Below are positions 1 through 10,705 of a DNA stretch of 64,000 nt, in pieces; positions within the stretch are counted from its first letter, which is position 1; the number at the start of each line of letters is the position of its first letter. Where the stretch lies: NCBI GenBank assembly GCA_949358305.1, contig OX442319.1:3782001-3846000 (forward strand). The letters are read 5' to 3'. The notes beneath the pieces are model-generated. The model ran no database searches. It was not told where the DNA came from and was given only the letters and a program-made list of their open reading frames with translations. The stretch is from Strigamia acuminata (lineage: Eukaryota > Arthropoda > Chilopoda > Geophilomorpha > Linotaeniidae). Position numbers and translations under genes: made by a program.

Positions 1-1997
1 CAGTGATGAATCACAATCAAAGAGATCGAAACAATCATCAAGTGGAATTCCATTTCTTGCGCAACTGTGCTTGATTATACAATTGAAGAGTTTCTTATAA
101 AGTTCAGTTCGTGATAGAAACATTCCCACATTTTCTTCTGTGTTTACGATAAACGCCAGCAGAATTAAAAACAAAGGACAATCAAACAATTCAATGTTAG
201 TGACTGTTGATTTTACATTAGCAAGTAAATTACTTTTGATGCTACCGTCAGTCATAATAAACTTTTCTAAAAATTCCATCTTCCTTTTATTATTTTTTAT
301 ACCTAGTATGGATATTTGCTTATTGCAGAACTTGGCTTGCCTGTTTATTCCTTGGAACAGTCGTTTACGCTCATCTTTAGTCAATGCAAACAGTCCCGTT
401 CGGCACGTCACTAACATTGTCAATTCACCATACTTTTGTTTATATAGTAGTTTAAGAATGGGTGCTCTGTCTTCCACCGACAATTCGTCCAATCCATCAA
501 ATATGAAAAGAACATGTTGTTGGTTACACAAAATAATTCCATCAATTTTGTCGCAGCCTTTGAAGCCGCAAATGTTGCCAATTGATCGAATCGCATCGTC
601 AACACTTTGCTGCTGTAATTCTCTGAGAGGAAGTAAAAACACGAGTTCAAATTGACTGACATATTCTTCTTCCTTTGCCCAATCGTAAACTATCCTCGTT
701 ACTAACGACGTTTTGCCGGAACCAGGCTGTCCTTCAATCAGAATTCTTGTCGGCCGTTGTTGCTCCACAGGATTAAAAATGTCTTCCTTTTGAATTGTTG
801 TGGCAGATTCATCAAGTTTGAGGTCAATAAAAAACTCGTCGACATTTAAATCTTCTGCTTCGTCTAACCATGCAATACACGGCAATGTCAGTTCTTTGTA
901 AAACTCTTGAAGGTTTGTTTTCAGATCAGAGATATCTGAAATTGGAAAAAAAGAATTTATTATTATTTTTAATATTTTTCTCTTGGTTATTTTATTTTTG
1001 AAACTACCCCAGGTACCTTGCGTTGTAATTAATGAAGATTTTTGTCCATTGAACTTTCCTGGAATCTCTGCATTTTCAGCATGGACTGCTGCAAATTAAA
1101 TTGATTTTGAAACTTTAATTTAAAAATATTTACATACAGTATAGAATTAAATTTATTATTCCACATTCATGTATGTACATCGGGTTGCCACCTTTTAGAA
1201 ATTCTATTTGAGAATGTCAAATCAAGACATTAATAAAAATTTACATTGCAAAGAAAGATCAAGGAAAACTTTGGGTGGCAATTTTAGTTGTACCGTATAA
1301 AAACACTCAATACAGTGTAGACTGCGTAGCCCGGACATAGGACGGGACCCATAAACTTGTCCAGTCTAGGGAATGTCCAGATGGGAGAGGGGGTTTAATA
1401 TTGCTGGGTATTGGGCGGGACCAAATCAGGCCCTCCAAACTGTCCGGACCACACAGCTGTCCGGACGGTGCTATGTCCGGGCTATGCAGCCTACACTGTA
1501 TATATATACAGTAGAGCAACGATTATCGAAACTCGGGTTTTACGAATAATCGGTTATCCGAACAGCGGAAAGCGATTATTTATCAATTTTTTTACAATTG
1601 TTATTGGTTTTTTAATCGTTTTTTAATGTGTTCTTGACGATTTTCACCTATTTTTAATCAGTTTTTAATGCTTTTAAACTATATTTTAACAACTCTTTAT
1701 TTTCATATGCAGTATGTGTATAAACCTAATGTTCGATTATGCGGACAAATCGGTTTTATGAGCACCTATGACTCCCAATTAGTTCGGATAATCGATGCTC
1801 TACTGTATATAACTTATTAAAAAGTGAATTAAATAGTGAATGATAGTTTGCCTACATCTTGCTTCCATCCCAAAGTAATTGGTACTAAACGTTTTGGTGA
1901 CATGTGTGTTAATATTCATTGTTTTTGTACCAACATCAGTGTTGACAGATACATTTCCATGGCCAGTCAAGTTTTCACACTGTTTGTCAAGAGACAT
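1..1997 (-). CDS. NACHT-domain NTPase (NLR-like) gene A, 3' end beyond window
   Basis: Three exons are visible on the minus strand: about 1997-1856, 1088-1017 and 935-1, the last continuing past the window edge. The third exon is open throughout and encodes a NACHT NTPase: Walker A GQPGSGKTS (about 735-705), the DGLDEL Walker B box (about 500-480) and the following TCRTGL sensor-like segment. The exon junctions match those of the plus-strand paralogue at 4079, including intron phase 1. Acceptors read TTTCAG and TTTGCAG and the second donor reads AAG/GTACCT; the first donor (AGAT/GTAGGC) is weaker and less certain. Proteins of this STAND NTPase class act as cytosolic sensors, often in innate immunity; that role is inferred from the family. 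Intron 1 holds two MITEs. No disabling change is seen in the visible part, so this may be the working copy of the pair. Confidence 0.82.
1313..1498. mobile_element. MITE, 186 bp, TA target site, in intron 1 of NACHT gene A
   Basis: Terminal inverted repeats of about 30 bp begin CAGTGTAGACTGCGTAGCCC at the left and are matched with a few mismatches at the right (ending GGCTATGCAGCCTACACTG). The element is flanked by TA on both sides (1311-1312 and 1499-1500). It has no coding capacity. The TA duplication fits the Tc1/mariner-pogo superfamily. Confidence 0.8.
1509..1805. mobile_element. pogo/Tigger-like MITE, about 297 bp, TA target site
   Basis: The left end CAGTAGAGCAACGATTATCG and right end CGATAATC-type sequence finishing GCTCTACTG are inverted copies, flanked by TA at 1507-1508 and 1806-1807. 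The termini resemble those of pogo/Tigger elements (CAGTAGAACCTCGATTATC type). It lies ten bases from the preceding MITE, within the same intron of NACHT gene A. Non-coding. Confidence 0.8.
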
Positions 1998-2945
1998 GTT
2001 GATTGATAAGTGAATACCTGTGTAATATAAAATGCAGCATATAATTTTCTTATTTCTTTTAAACGACTGATAAACTTACTTGGATAGTGTCAAAGTTTTC
2101 TTTGGAATTGATAATGGAGATTTCCTTCCGCCAGACATGGAATCGTGACTCATGCGCACCTGGTTTTCGTGTCAACTGCGGATAACATGCAATATACTGT
2201 ATAGCGTACCATTCTATGGACAAATACAGAACGAGTATCTGTATACCTATTGGTACTTAGTAGCAAGTAAATTCAGCAGTTTCGTTATAACGATGTCGTT
2301 CATAAATCGTGCTTATTGATTACCTACTGAAAGTGGAAAACCACGATCAACCTCGAGCAAACTTTTGAAGCTGTCGATTCCAACCTTCCAACCTTGGGTT
2401 TCATTTGGGTTTCACGAAAACCTGATAACCATTGCGGCAGGGGATTGCTGTCAGCAAAAAATATTTGACGGAAAGACGAAATGCACAGGAAAACACCAAG
2501 ATTAGTCTATTTTTAAAGGCTTTTATTTAACTTGACATGAATATTTGTTTGTGTGTTTGTGTGTTTGTTTCAACTTCTGGTGTTGCTGGCGCCACCTGTA
2601 CACGACTAAAACTTTAATCGATGCCAAATCGTCCGACCCGATTACAAAACTGCTTTTATCGATGTTAAACAGGTTTCGATAAATTCTGGAACCAGTCTCA
2701 GTTTGTAGCTGGCTTAACGCTCTATAAACCAAGAAAAAGGATGTTTTTTAAGTTTTTTGGCACGGTCAAAGCAGTCACGAAAAATGTTTGAATGTAGCGG
2801 CGATTTGCAGCAGCAATGTAAAAGTCTTTACCAAACAATGTAGCAGTTAAAGGCTTAAATGACTATCAGTGGGGATGAACAACAATTGCTCACTGAGCTG
2901 TGGTCAGCACAGTTTTTGTGCACAAAGCAAATAAGATTGATAGCT
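1998..2945. other. Upstream region of NACHT gene A, no gene recognised
   Basis: This is the 5' flank of the minus-strand NACHT gene. A 69-codon minus-strand ORF at 2732-2523 (starting MVYRALSQLQTETG) has no recognisable domain and could be chance or an isolated exon. No promoter element could be supported by eye. Confidence 0.4.
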
Positions 2946-3017
2946 TCCCATGTGGTCTAGTGGCTAGGATACCTGGCTTTCACCCAGGAGGCCCGGGTTC
3001 GATTCCCGGCATGGGAA
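2946..3017 (+). tRNA. tRNA-Glu (anticodon UUC)
   Basis: A full cloverleaf can be folded. The acceptor stem TCCCATG (2946-2952) pairs with CATGGGA (3010-3016). The anticodon stem CCTGG/CCAGG (2972-2976, 2984-2988) encloses loop CTTTCAC with anticodon TTC at 2979-2981. The T arm is GGTTCGATTCC. There is no intron and CCA is not encoded, as usual for eukaryotes. A run of T after the gene (TATTTTTTG) can serve as the RNA polymerase III terminator. It sits between the two divergent NACHT genes. Confidence 0.96.
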
Positions 3018-4078
3018 AATATTTTTTGCAAAAAAAGAAAATTATAAATAAATAATCAGACTGTAAAATTGTTTAAAATTCATCTTTTTGACTAAAATTA
3101 AAAAAATTAGGTTTTCTAAGTTCTAATCCATGTGTAACCATGTGTAATGTAATGTAAATGGACATCCGCGTGAATATGTTTTAAAAAAATTATTTTTTTT
3201 TCTTGATAAAATAAATAATAAAATGCATGGGGTAAATCTTACACATTAAAAACAAGACAGATTTGGAGTGGAACACGGCAAACTGACATTAATTTTAATT
3301 TAAGTCGCCGAAAAAATTGTCTTGCACTTGCCGACCTGCGCTTTCCTGTGTCAGCACTGCGAAGCTGGGACTCACATGCATTCATTTGGACCAAGCATGA
3401 TATGCAATTTCATTAATAAATTGTCACAAAAATCGTTTATCGTTGTTGTCTAAAAAATATTTTATAAAAATAAAAGAAAGATATCGCTTTAATGATCTTG
3501 AAAAAATTTATTGTTTGTTTTCAACTTTCTACTTATCATTTTGTCAGAAAAGAAATGCTTCGTATCAAGAAATATAGGGTGGATTTATGTATAATGTGGA
3601 TAGTTTTTTGTTTTGTTTTAATAACTGATTTTTTTATTATCCAAAATGATGAAAACCTCATCATTATCATTTTTTAAATCCTTGACGATGGATTTTTTCT
3701 TTATGGGTAATAAAATTAAACATTCTATTAAAATCACAGTAAATAAATCTTGGAATTCATACAGGAAACTAGGTTTGAATATTGCGCGCTAATGCTTACG
3801 TAGTGCGTCGTCAAACTTCGCTAAAGGCGAATACAGGAGTGAAGTGGTTCCACGAAGTTTACATCATGGAGTGAAGAACAGTCCGACCCAAAGCTTAACA
3901 ACCAGGTCAGTTATCAGAGTGACATTTACTGTACAACTACCATAGGTAACGAATTTGTGAATCTGATTGACATTAGCATGCCACTCGTTTGATTATATGA
4001 TAAGATTTTAATTTATCTATACGGTTCTTTAAACATTTCTAGGCTTATTTGTCAACACAGGAAAGGAGTGACTAAACG
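3018..4078. other. AT-rich intergenic region and 5' flank of NACHT gene B
   Basis: About 1 kb of AT-rich sequence without a supported gene. A short ORF at 3492-3677 is hydrophobic and low in complexity and is probably chance. The last 300 bases before 4079 should contain the promoter and 5' UTR of NACHT gene B, but no TATA or initiator could be assigned with confidence. Confidence 0.4.
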
Positions 4079-5559
4079 ATGAGTAATCTTGACTGTGTTC
4101 CGGCGGATGACGAAGGAACTCTACAGGGGCGAACTTCAGACACAAATTATTTTGCTCAAGGTATGTATATAAAATGTATTTATTTTATATATCATAATTA
4201 TGTTTGGAAAAACATTTTTAGGGTCTGTATACAACATACAAGTCCATGGATGTGGAGGTCAGTTACTTATTATACAAACAGAAAAACATCCATTCAGTTT
4301 AAAAAGTTAATTTAATTTGCAGCACTTCACGCTGGAAACGCAGAGATTCCATCATTAAATGAAACGAAACCTACTTTGATTGCAACCCAAGGTATATTTA
4401 GTTAAGTTTTAAGAATTAGAAAACATTATTTAAAAATGTATATATATTTTTTTTAATTTCAGATTTCACTGATTTGAAGAATAAACTGCAAGTGCTTTAC
4501 AAAGAATTAACCTTGCCATCTATTGCATGGTTAGTCGAGGCAGAAGATTTAAGTATAGACGAATTTTTTATTGACCTCAAACTTGATGAATCTGCCGCTA
4601 CAATTCAAAAAGAAGACATCTTCAATCCGGTGGAGCAACAACGGCCGACAAGAATTCTGATTGAAGGACAGCCTGGTTCTGGCAAAACATCGCTAGCAAC
4701 AAGAATCGCTTGCGATTGGGCTTCGCAAAAAGAATATGTCAGACAATTTGATCTCGTGTTTCTACTTCCTCTTCGAGAATTGCAGGAGCAAAGTGTTGAC
4801 GATGCGATTAAATCGATTGGTTACATCAGTGGTTACAAAGACAATGATAAAATCGATGACATGATTAAGTCGAATGAACAACAAATACTATTCATATTTG
4901 ACGGATTAGATGAACTATCGGTGGCAGATAGAGCATCTTTTCTTCAACTGTTATACGGACAAAAATATAGAGAAGCGACCATATTGGTAACGTGCAGAAC
5001 TGGATTATTCACATTGACTAAAAACGAGCGGAAGCAACTGTTTAGACGAATGAATATGCGGACTAAGTTTTGGAATAAGAAAATCTCCATATTAGGAATT
5101 ACAAATAATGAAAAGAAGATGGAATTTTTAGAAAAGTTTATTGAAGCCGACAAAAGTATTAAAAGTGTCGTAGTTGCTAATATAAAACAGACAGTCATTA
5201 CCACTGAATTGTTTGACTGTCCTTTGTTTTTAATTCTGTTGGCGTTTATTGTAAACACTGAAGAAAATGTGGGGACCTTCCTATCACGAACTGAACTTTA
5301 CAAGAAACTCTTCAGTTGCATTATCAAGCACAGTTGTGACAGAAATGGAATTCTAATTGATGATTGTTTCGATCTCTTTGATTGTGATTCGTCTCCGAAC
5401 GACGAGGTACGCAAACTGATTGAAGAATTTGGAGAATTGTGTATGCAAAAGATTCTTGAAAACAATTTACAGTTCAAAAGTGACGGTTTGACGGAACGAG
5501 TTTACAAAATTGAACTTTTGAGCAACCACAAACGAGTGATTCGTTTTAAATCGAATCAG

Positions 5560-5562
5560 TAG
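5560..5562 (+). other. In-frame TAG within NACHT gene B
   Basis: The codon TAG interrupts an otherwise open frame that continues on both sides (residues SNQ before, YEAFHLS after). The conserved F-H-S...EF motif just after the stop shows the downstream part belongs to the same protein. TAG is used as a genuine stop elsewhere (the copia ORF ending at 37900), so codon reassignment is unlikely. Confidence 0.85.
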
Positions 5563-6700
5563 TACGAAGCATTCCATCTGTCTATTATGGAATTTGCCGC
5601 TGCCTATTTCGTGTGGATGAAATACAAATCAAACAATTCAGAATTCAAAGAAAATCTTTTGAAACCTGTATTGCAACATTACTTAAGAACTCGTGGTACA
5701 TCTCTCGTTCTTGGCTTTATGATCGGTTTATTTCAAGAACAAGCGTGCGACATATTTGACTCTCTTCGGCCTTATTCTTTTTGTTTTTTTTCAAACTGCC
5801 GATACATTCAGCAGCTTATGGAGGAATGTCCATCACCTGATGTGTATAACAAAGTGTTCCCATTTGTTATCCATTTCTTGCCAGCTCATTTGGATCTTCG
5901 TAAGAAGTTTTGCAATGAGATGTTTGAATCGTTTGAAAAGTTGATTGAATACGAAATCAAATGCGGGAAAGTTGAAAGTATTCATAGTCTCAATTTCACT
6001 CAGTTTCTTCAAAACCTACATCCTTCAATTGTCAAGGTTTCTTTAACTAGGATCGAAGATTTAAATGATATTTTAACACATCTGGCATGCGCGGTAAATG
6101 AACTGCATATTATGATTTCATCATTTCTGGATATACGATGTCTCATCAGCATTGAAATTTTAACAAAAATTGCATCGGCCACATGTTCTCTAAAATTACA
6201 TTGCAGAAATGCATATTGCAAGAATCGTCAAGTGATAGAAATGGTGCATAAACTTCCTTTTTATTTTTTCAAAATCGACATTGCAAAACCTGCAGAGGAA
6301 CTCTTTACCAGATCATTATTGCAAAAAACTCAAGTTACAGTTTTGGAGGTCTACTTAGCATCCGATAATATTCACCTTGGTGATCTGTTTGACGCCATTG
6401 CTAATTCCAGCAACTTACTTTATTTTACGTTTGATACTACCTGTGATACTGTAATAGATTTAAGTGACCTCACCAACGGTGGAACCAAGATATATGAGTA
6501 TTTGGAATTCAACAATTGCACTGTCACGTGTAGGCAGCCATTGATAAACAAAAATTGCATTAAAATGTTGTCAATAGATGGCTTTTCGAGGGAAACACTA
6601 CTTGAATTTGGGCCTGCGAACTTGAGATGCAGGATTTCGGATGTGAAAGAATTACTGGAAATGAATCATGCATGGTGTGGCTTTAATTCCATTAAATATA

Positions 6701-7758
6701 CAGGGTGAACAAAAAGTCTGTATCTTTACTTAATATTTCTGAAAGTGCTGACAATGTATCTAATCTGATGATGGCAAAGTACTAAAGTTGGATGGGGAAA
6801 TCTTTTGGTGACCCGAAATTTGACCTTGGGATGTTCCTTCAAGGTCATTGAGAAATTATCTCGGAAACCGTTAGAGATAGACAGAAATTTCCAATTGTAA
6901 ACTTGTAGACCATCATTTGTTTAGTCTAAAAATGACTAATCCTCAAATCTTTTGTCCTAAAATTTTTTAAGAAAATCGCAATTTTCTAAAGTAAACACAA
7001 GTCAAAGAAAAAATGCCCCAAATTGAAAAAGTGTCAAAAACGTGCTGATTAGATGTAAAATAATCTAAGAAATCGATTCCCCAGTTGGAATTTGCATATC
7101 TGGCACCGTTGCAGAAATATGGGACGAAAACTGAGTTTTTGAAAAGAAATTTTAAGAAATTTTAAGAAAATTGGCAATTTTCTAAAGTAGACACAAGTTT
7201 TTCATAAAAAAGGATCCCAATCCCAATCCCTTTTTTGTGTTGTGTGTGCTGTATCCTTTTTTATGAAAAACTTGTGTCTACTTTAGAAAATTGTCAATTT
7301 TCTTAAAATTTCTTTTTAAAAATTCAGTTGTCTGCCCATATCTCTGCAACGGTGCCAGATATGCAAATTCCAACTAGGGGAATCGATTTTTTGGATCATT
7401 TTACGTCTAATCAGCACGTTTTTGACACTTTTTTAATTTGGGGCATTTTTTCTTTGACTTGTGTTTACTTTAGAAAATTGCGATTTTCTTAAAAAATTTT
7501 AGTACAAAAGATTTGAGGATTAGTCATTTTTAGACTAAACAAATGATGGTCTACAAGTTTACAATTGGAAATTTCTGTCTATCTCTAACGGTTTCCGAGA
7601 TAATTCCAAAATGACCTTGCAGGAACATTCCAAGGTCAAATTTTGGGTCACCAAAAGATTTCCCCACCCAACTTTAATACATTTCCATCATCAGATTAGA
7701 TGCATTGTTACCACTTTCAGAAATATTAAGTAAAGATACAGACTTTTTGTTCACCCTG
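6701..7758. mobile_element. Long palindromic MITE (CAGGGTG family) inserted in NACHT gene B
   Basis: The element begins CAGGGTGAACAAAAAGTCTG and ends with its inverse, flanked by a TA duplication (6699-6700, 7759-7760). Nearly the whole length is two arms of about 480-500 bp in inverted order, meeting near 7225. No transposase is encoded. Joining 6700 directly to 7761 restores the reading frame of the host gene, which proves the insertion and the TA target. TIRs and TA fit Tc1/mariner-type MITEs. Related ends occur at 39434-40200 and 57782-58374. Confidence 0.92.
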
Positions 7759-7760
7759 TA

Positions 7761-8353
7761 TAAGCATACACGAACCACTTGAAGGATCATGTGAACACGA
7801 GATCGATGTTGAAAAGCTGTTAAGGTTTCTATCCAGTTGTAGAAATCTTCAAACTTTAGAAATCAGTTCTAAGGTGTTCGAAGATGCACAAACTTTAGTT
7901 GACGGATTGGAACAACTTTCAATCGACAAATTGGTTTACAAATATGATGATTTTGAAGGAATGGATCTGTTCAAAACCATGAATGCCAGCTGGATAAGTG
8001 TTAATAAAATGAAATTGCAATCAATAGACATTATTTTTCAGTGGTTAGTTACAAACATTGGGTCAGAGTCAGAAATAATTGTAGATTGTATTTTGTCAGA
8101 GATGTTGGAATTGGTGAAAGGTTTGCAAGAAGGACATTGGAAGAGAGTGAATTTTGTTTGGTCTGACATGCATTTAATTATGTTTGGGATGAACGAAGAA
8201 AATTTAATTGATTTGACTCCCTTTAATGTTGTTCATTACAAGTATGGAAGTGACATTGACGATCCTGATTATCATAAATTTTGTTTCAACCAACATGCCT
8301 TTAAGAATCAAGATGCATTTGCTATTACTTTGAATAAATTTGATAATTTTTAA
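7761..8353 (+). pseudogene. Displaced 3' part of NACHT gene B
   Basis: This is the C-terminal coding segment cut off by the element at 6701-7758. It is open in one frame from 7763 (SIHEPLEGSCEHEIDVEKLL...) to TAA at 8351-8353. The segment RFLSSCRNLQTLEIS resembles a leucine-rich repeat. The segment could not be translated as part of the receptor unless the element is removed or spliced out. An internal ATG at 7874 would allow a 159-residue product, but there is no sign that it is used. Confidence 0.8.
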
Positions 8354-9043
8354 TGTAATGTAAATTTTAAGTGATTGTAAATGTAAATATTACCCATAAA
8401 CCTTTTGTATTAACATTTTCTATTTGTAAGTAAACTCCGTTTAAATTGAATACAGAAATTCACGCGGTTTGTTTGCTTCCGTGAAATGTAAAATATTTTT
8501 TTAAATTTAATCATAATTCAACAAGTCGGCACTGACGACATTAAGTTGCCAATCAGAAATTAACAAAAATGTCATTACAGTAGTACAAGACAAACAAGTT
8601 TATTTCAAAACAAAATAACGGAATTAAAAGTAAATGACAGAATTGCACCAACAAAAATATTTAAAAAAGACACGACTTGCGCGATGTAATCGACGGCCAG
8701 CGCCATTCTTGCTGTAGAGGGAACTCTGCACGTAGAAAAAGGCGTTGTAGGCGACGAGCAGGCACATAAAATGCTGATACTGATGCCTAGCAAGTTCCTC
8801 CAGTAGTAAAACCCGCGGCGACGGGGCTCCAGGATGGCATAAACTACACACACGCATACACATAAACATACACATCTCTGAAGAAGTTCAAATTCAATTT
8901 TCGTTATTAAGTTCTTTAGAAATTTGTCCATAATTGAATTTTAAAAATGTTCCATGAAACAATAGATTTCTGAAATGAGAAGTAAAGATGTATGAATAAA
9001 AATTAAATTGATTATAATTTTTAAAATACCGGTACTTACTTAT
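8354..9043 (-). other. Possible 3' exon or UTR of the small coiled-coil gene, unresolved
   Basis: On the minus strand a pyrimidine-rich CTTCTCATTTCAG acceptor-like site lies near 8970 and a GTAAGTA donor-like site near 9038. Between about 8931 and 8605 there is a 108-codon ORF containing a TG-rich repeat, then RRRGFYYW and a hydrophobic stretch (MALAVDYIAQVVSFLNIFV) that could span a membrane. A second frame over the same DNA is also open. Which, if either, is coding cannot be decided here. Confidence 0.25.
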
Positions 9044-9352
9044 TTAATTTAAGGTCTTTAGTTCCAATTCCTGCTTCAGTATCAGTTTCTCTAGTTCTGC
9101 GTTTGATTTTTTCACTTCTGCGTTTGATTTTTCCACTTCTTTTAATTCTTCTTTTAATTTGTCCAGTTGTTGTTTAGCTGCTGCCTCAAATTCGCTGTTT
9201 CGAAGTTTAAGTTTAGTCAACATTTCTTCCAATTTTTTTGTACGTTCCAGTTGTTCATCATTTGTTTTATTAAGCTCTTCAGGGGTCTTGAGCATTCGTT
9301 TAATAAATCTGCAGAAGAAGTTCACGTGGGGTTGTTTATCCGCGGCCGTCAT
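9044..9352 (-). CDS. Small coiled-coil protein, 102 aa, unknown function
   Basis: The minus-strand ORF starts with ATG at 9352 and ends at TAA 9044-9046. After a short N-terminus (MTAADKQPHVNFFCRF) the sequence is almost entirely charged heptad-like helix from about residue 20 to 102, with two near-identical short runs (KSNAEVKK and KSNAELEK), as in a parallel coiled coil. A consensus donor GTAAGTA lies just after the stop, so an intron could sit in the 3' UTR, or the true splice may lie inside the ORF and add a downstream exon near 8.9 kb. No family is recognised. Confidence 0.4.
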   Translation of the reverse strand: MTAADKQPHVNFFCRFIKRMLKTPEELNKTNDEQLERTKKLEEMLTKLKLRNSEFEAAAKQQLDKLKEELKEVEKSNAEVKKSNAELEKLILKQELELKTLN

Positions 9353-10210
9353 TTAACCTACTTGTTGAAAGTATACTCTTGTTCACAGATTAGAGGCACA
9401 CTATACATGGTACCTGCGCTGTCATTGGTTGATTTCAGTGGGAATGTGTGGAGAGTTGTGATTGGATGTCCGTATGTCTCCAGAAATCCAATCGATTAGG
9501 GGCACAGATTAGGGGGGTGCTACGGAGTTGCTTTGCCATCATTGGTTGAAAGGCATGTCGTCACAATCGGTAGCAATGACGCCGTTCAGTGTGGGATGCA
9601 GACAGAAGTTAAAATTCCATGATACAGACAATATTTTAATTTTATTTGTCAGTAATGTTGTTGAAGATTAATAAAATAATGTGAATATGAGCAAACAGCT
9701 AGAATCAGTTACGGCGCTATTTAAAGCGGTATTGTTGTTGTTGTTATGCGTTGTCACGGCGATGTCGTTCTGTCGTCTGCTAGCGCGACATTTTTGGACA
9801 GCGTCGCAATGTTCCACAATGTATGTACGACAGCGACACATTGGGCAGCGACAAAATTTACAGCGATCGAATGTTTTTTGGTGACACAGCAACCTCTGAT
9901 GTCAGGCTTTTGTGAAACCTGGAAAAGCATCTTGGGATTGTACAAACAAATGCCTTTTTAAAAACGTAGACAAAGTTAAAATTTGTGTAAGTATTTATTT
10001 ATAATTGCAGAGAAAAATACAGAGCAGCAAAACCTGAATAAAAACGAAATTATTAACCCTATGCGAAAAACGCAGGAAGGCAACTCTTCAAAGTCAGACC
10101 GTCAGACATTTGTTGGACTCTTTTTCGCAGCATCATACGCGATTTGAATGTTTTCCATCTGATAACATTTCCGGATTAAAAACAAAGAAAAAAAATGTTA
10201 CGATAGAGTC
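9353..10210. other. No gene supported
   Basis: Several short ORFs overlap on both strands at 9660-9960, none with recognisable motifs and all contradicting one another. Nothing else could be assigned. Confidence 0.4.
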
Positions 10211-10396
10211 TATTGCTTCTGCAGAACAAAGAAGGTGATGAGAGGTATGATAAGATGCAACAAGTGCAGTGAGTGGTTTCATCATGATTGTTTAGTTGAG
10301 TATGATTAAAAGGATGTGAATTTTCTTAATGATTTAAACAGTGTAGAAGATTTAACTTGTTACACATGTAATCCAATACCAATAAATATTGGATAA
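10211..10396 (+). pseudogene. PHD-finger fragment, interrupted
   Basis: The plus-strand frame reads YCFCRTKKV, then MIRCNKCSEWFHHDC, a stop (TAA at about 10307), then DLTCYTC. The spacing CxC...CxxC...WFHxxC...CxxC is that of a PHD zinc finger, a chromatin-reading module. One in-frame TAA separates the sixth ligand from the last two, and no surrounding exons are visible. It is most likely a relic of a gene or transposon that carried a PHD finger. The original gene cannot be named. Confidence 0.6.
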
Positions 10397-10464
10397 TGTT
10401 AGGAAAAAATTTGGTATTTAATATTTTTATCTCCTACATAAAATCATGTAATCAGTCGTGATAG

Positions 10465-10705
10465 GCCGAATATTCGGTATACGGCATTGTAATCATATCG
10501 TGTGGGGAAATAGCCGGCCCCAAGAACGCCGACTATTTCCTCCAACGTTGGGGGAAATAAGGTTCATGTTATTTCCCCATACCGTACACAATCAGATTGT
10601 TGGGGGAAATAGTCTGGCCAGTGAGGGCCGTCTATTTCCCCAAACGTTGGGGAAAATAAAGTACACGTTATTTTCCCCAACGTTGGGGGAAATAGCCTCG
10701 GCCTT
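10465..10705. repeat. Palindromic AACGTT / GGGGAAATA repeat cluster
   Basis: The block is built from degenerate copies of GGGGGAAATA and its inverse around CCAACGTTGG palindromes (near 10540, 10636 and 10678), with the TATTTCC...GGAAATA symmetry repeated about four times. The outer ends (GGCCGAATATTCGG and CCTCGGCC) are loosely inverted, so the block may be a small foldback element. The 84-codon ORF across it is a by-product of the repeats. Confidence 0.55.

Larger units (their letters stand above)
4079..8353 (+). pseudogene. NACHT-domain NTPase (NLR-like) gene B, interrupted
   Basis: Exons: 4079-4160, 4323-4391, then 4463-6700 and 7761-8353, the last two separated by an inserted element. 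Introns are phase 1 with GTATGT, GTATAT and TTTCAG signals. Frame and lengths agree (994 codons including the stop). The NACHT domain has Walker A GQPGSGKTS (near 4669), Walker B IFDGLDEL (near 4895) and a TCRTGL segment (near 4995). Downstream is a helical region ending in YEAFHLS-xMEFAAAY, the usual end of the NACHT-associated helices, then about 700 residues with weak leucine-rich character. Two lesions are seen: an in-frame TAG at 5560-5562 and a palindromic element at 6701-7758. The protein would act as a cytosolic sensor by family analogy. The rest of the frame is clean, so inactivation is recent or partial; a truncated NTPase ending at 5562 remains possible. Confidence 0.85.

Noticed and set aside
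140-655. 171-codon plus-strand ORF at the left end
   Set aside because: It is the antisense shadow of the NACHT exon on the minus strand; the minus strand carries Walker A and B motifs.
1170-1290. Possible MITE with TGCCACC / GGTGGCA ends
   Set aside because: Only about seven central bases are clearly inverted, and no target duplication could be defined.
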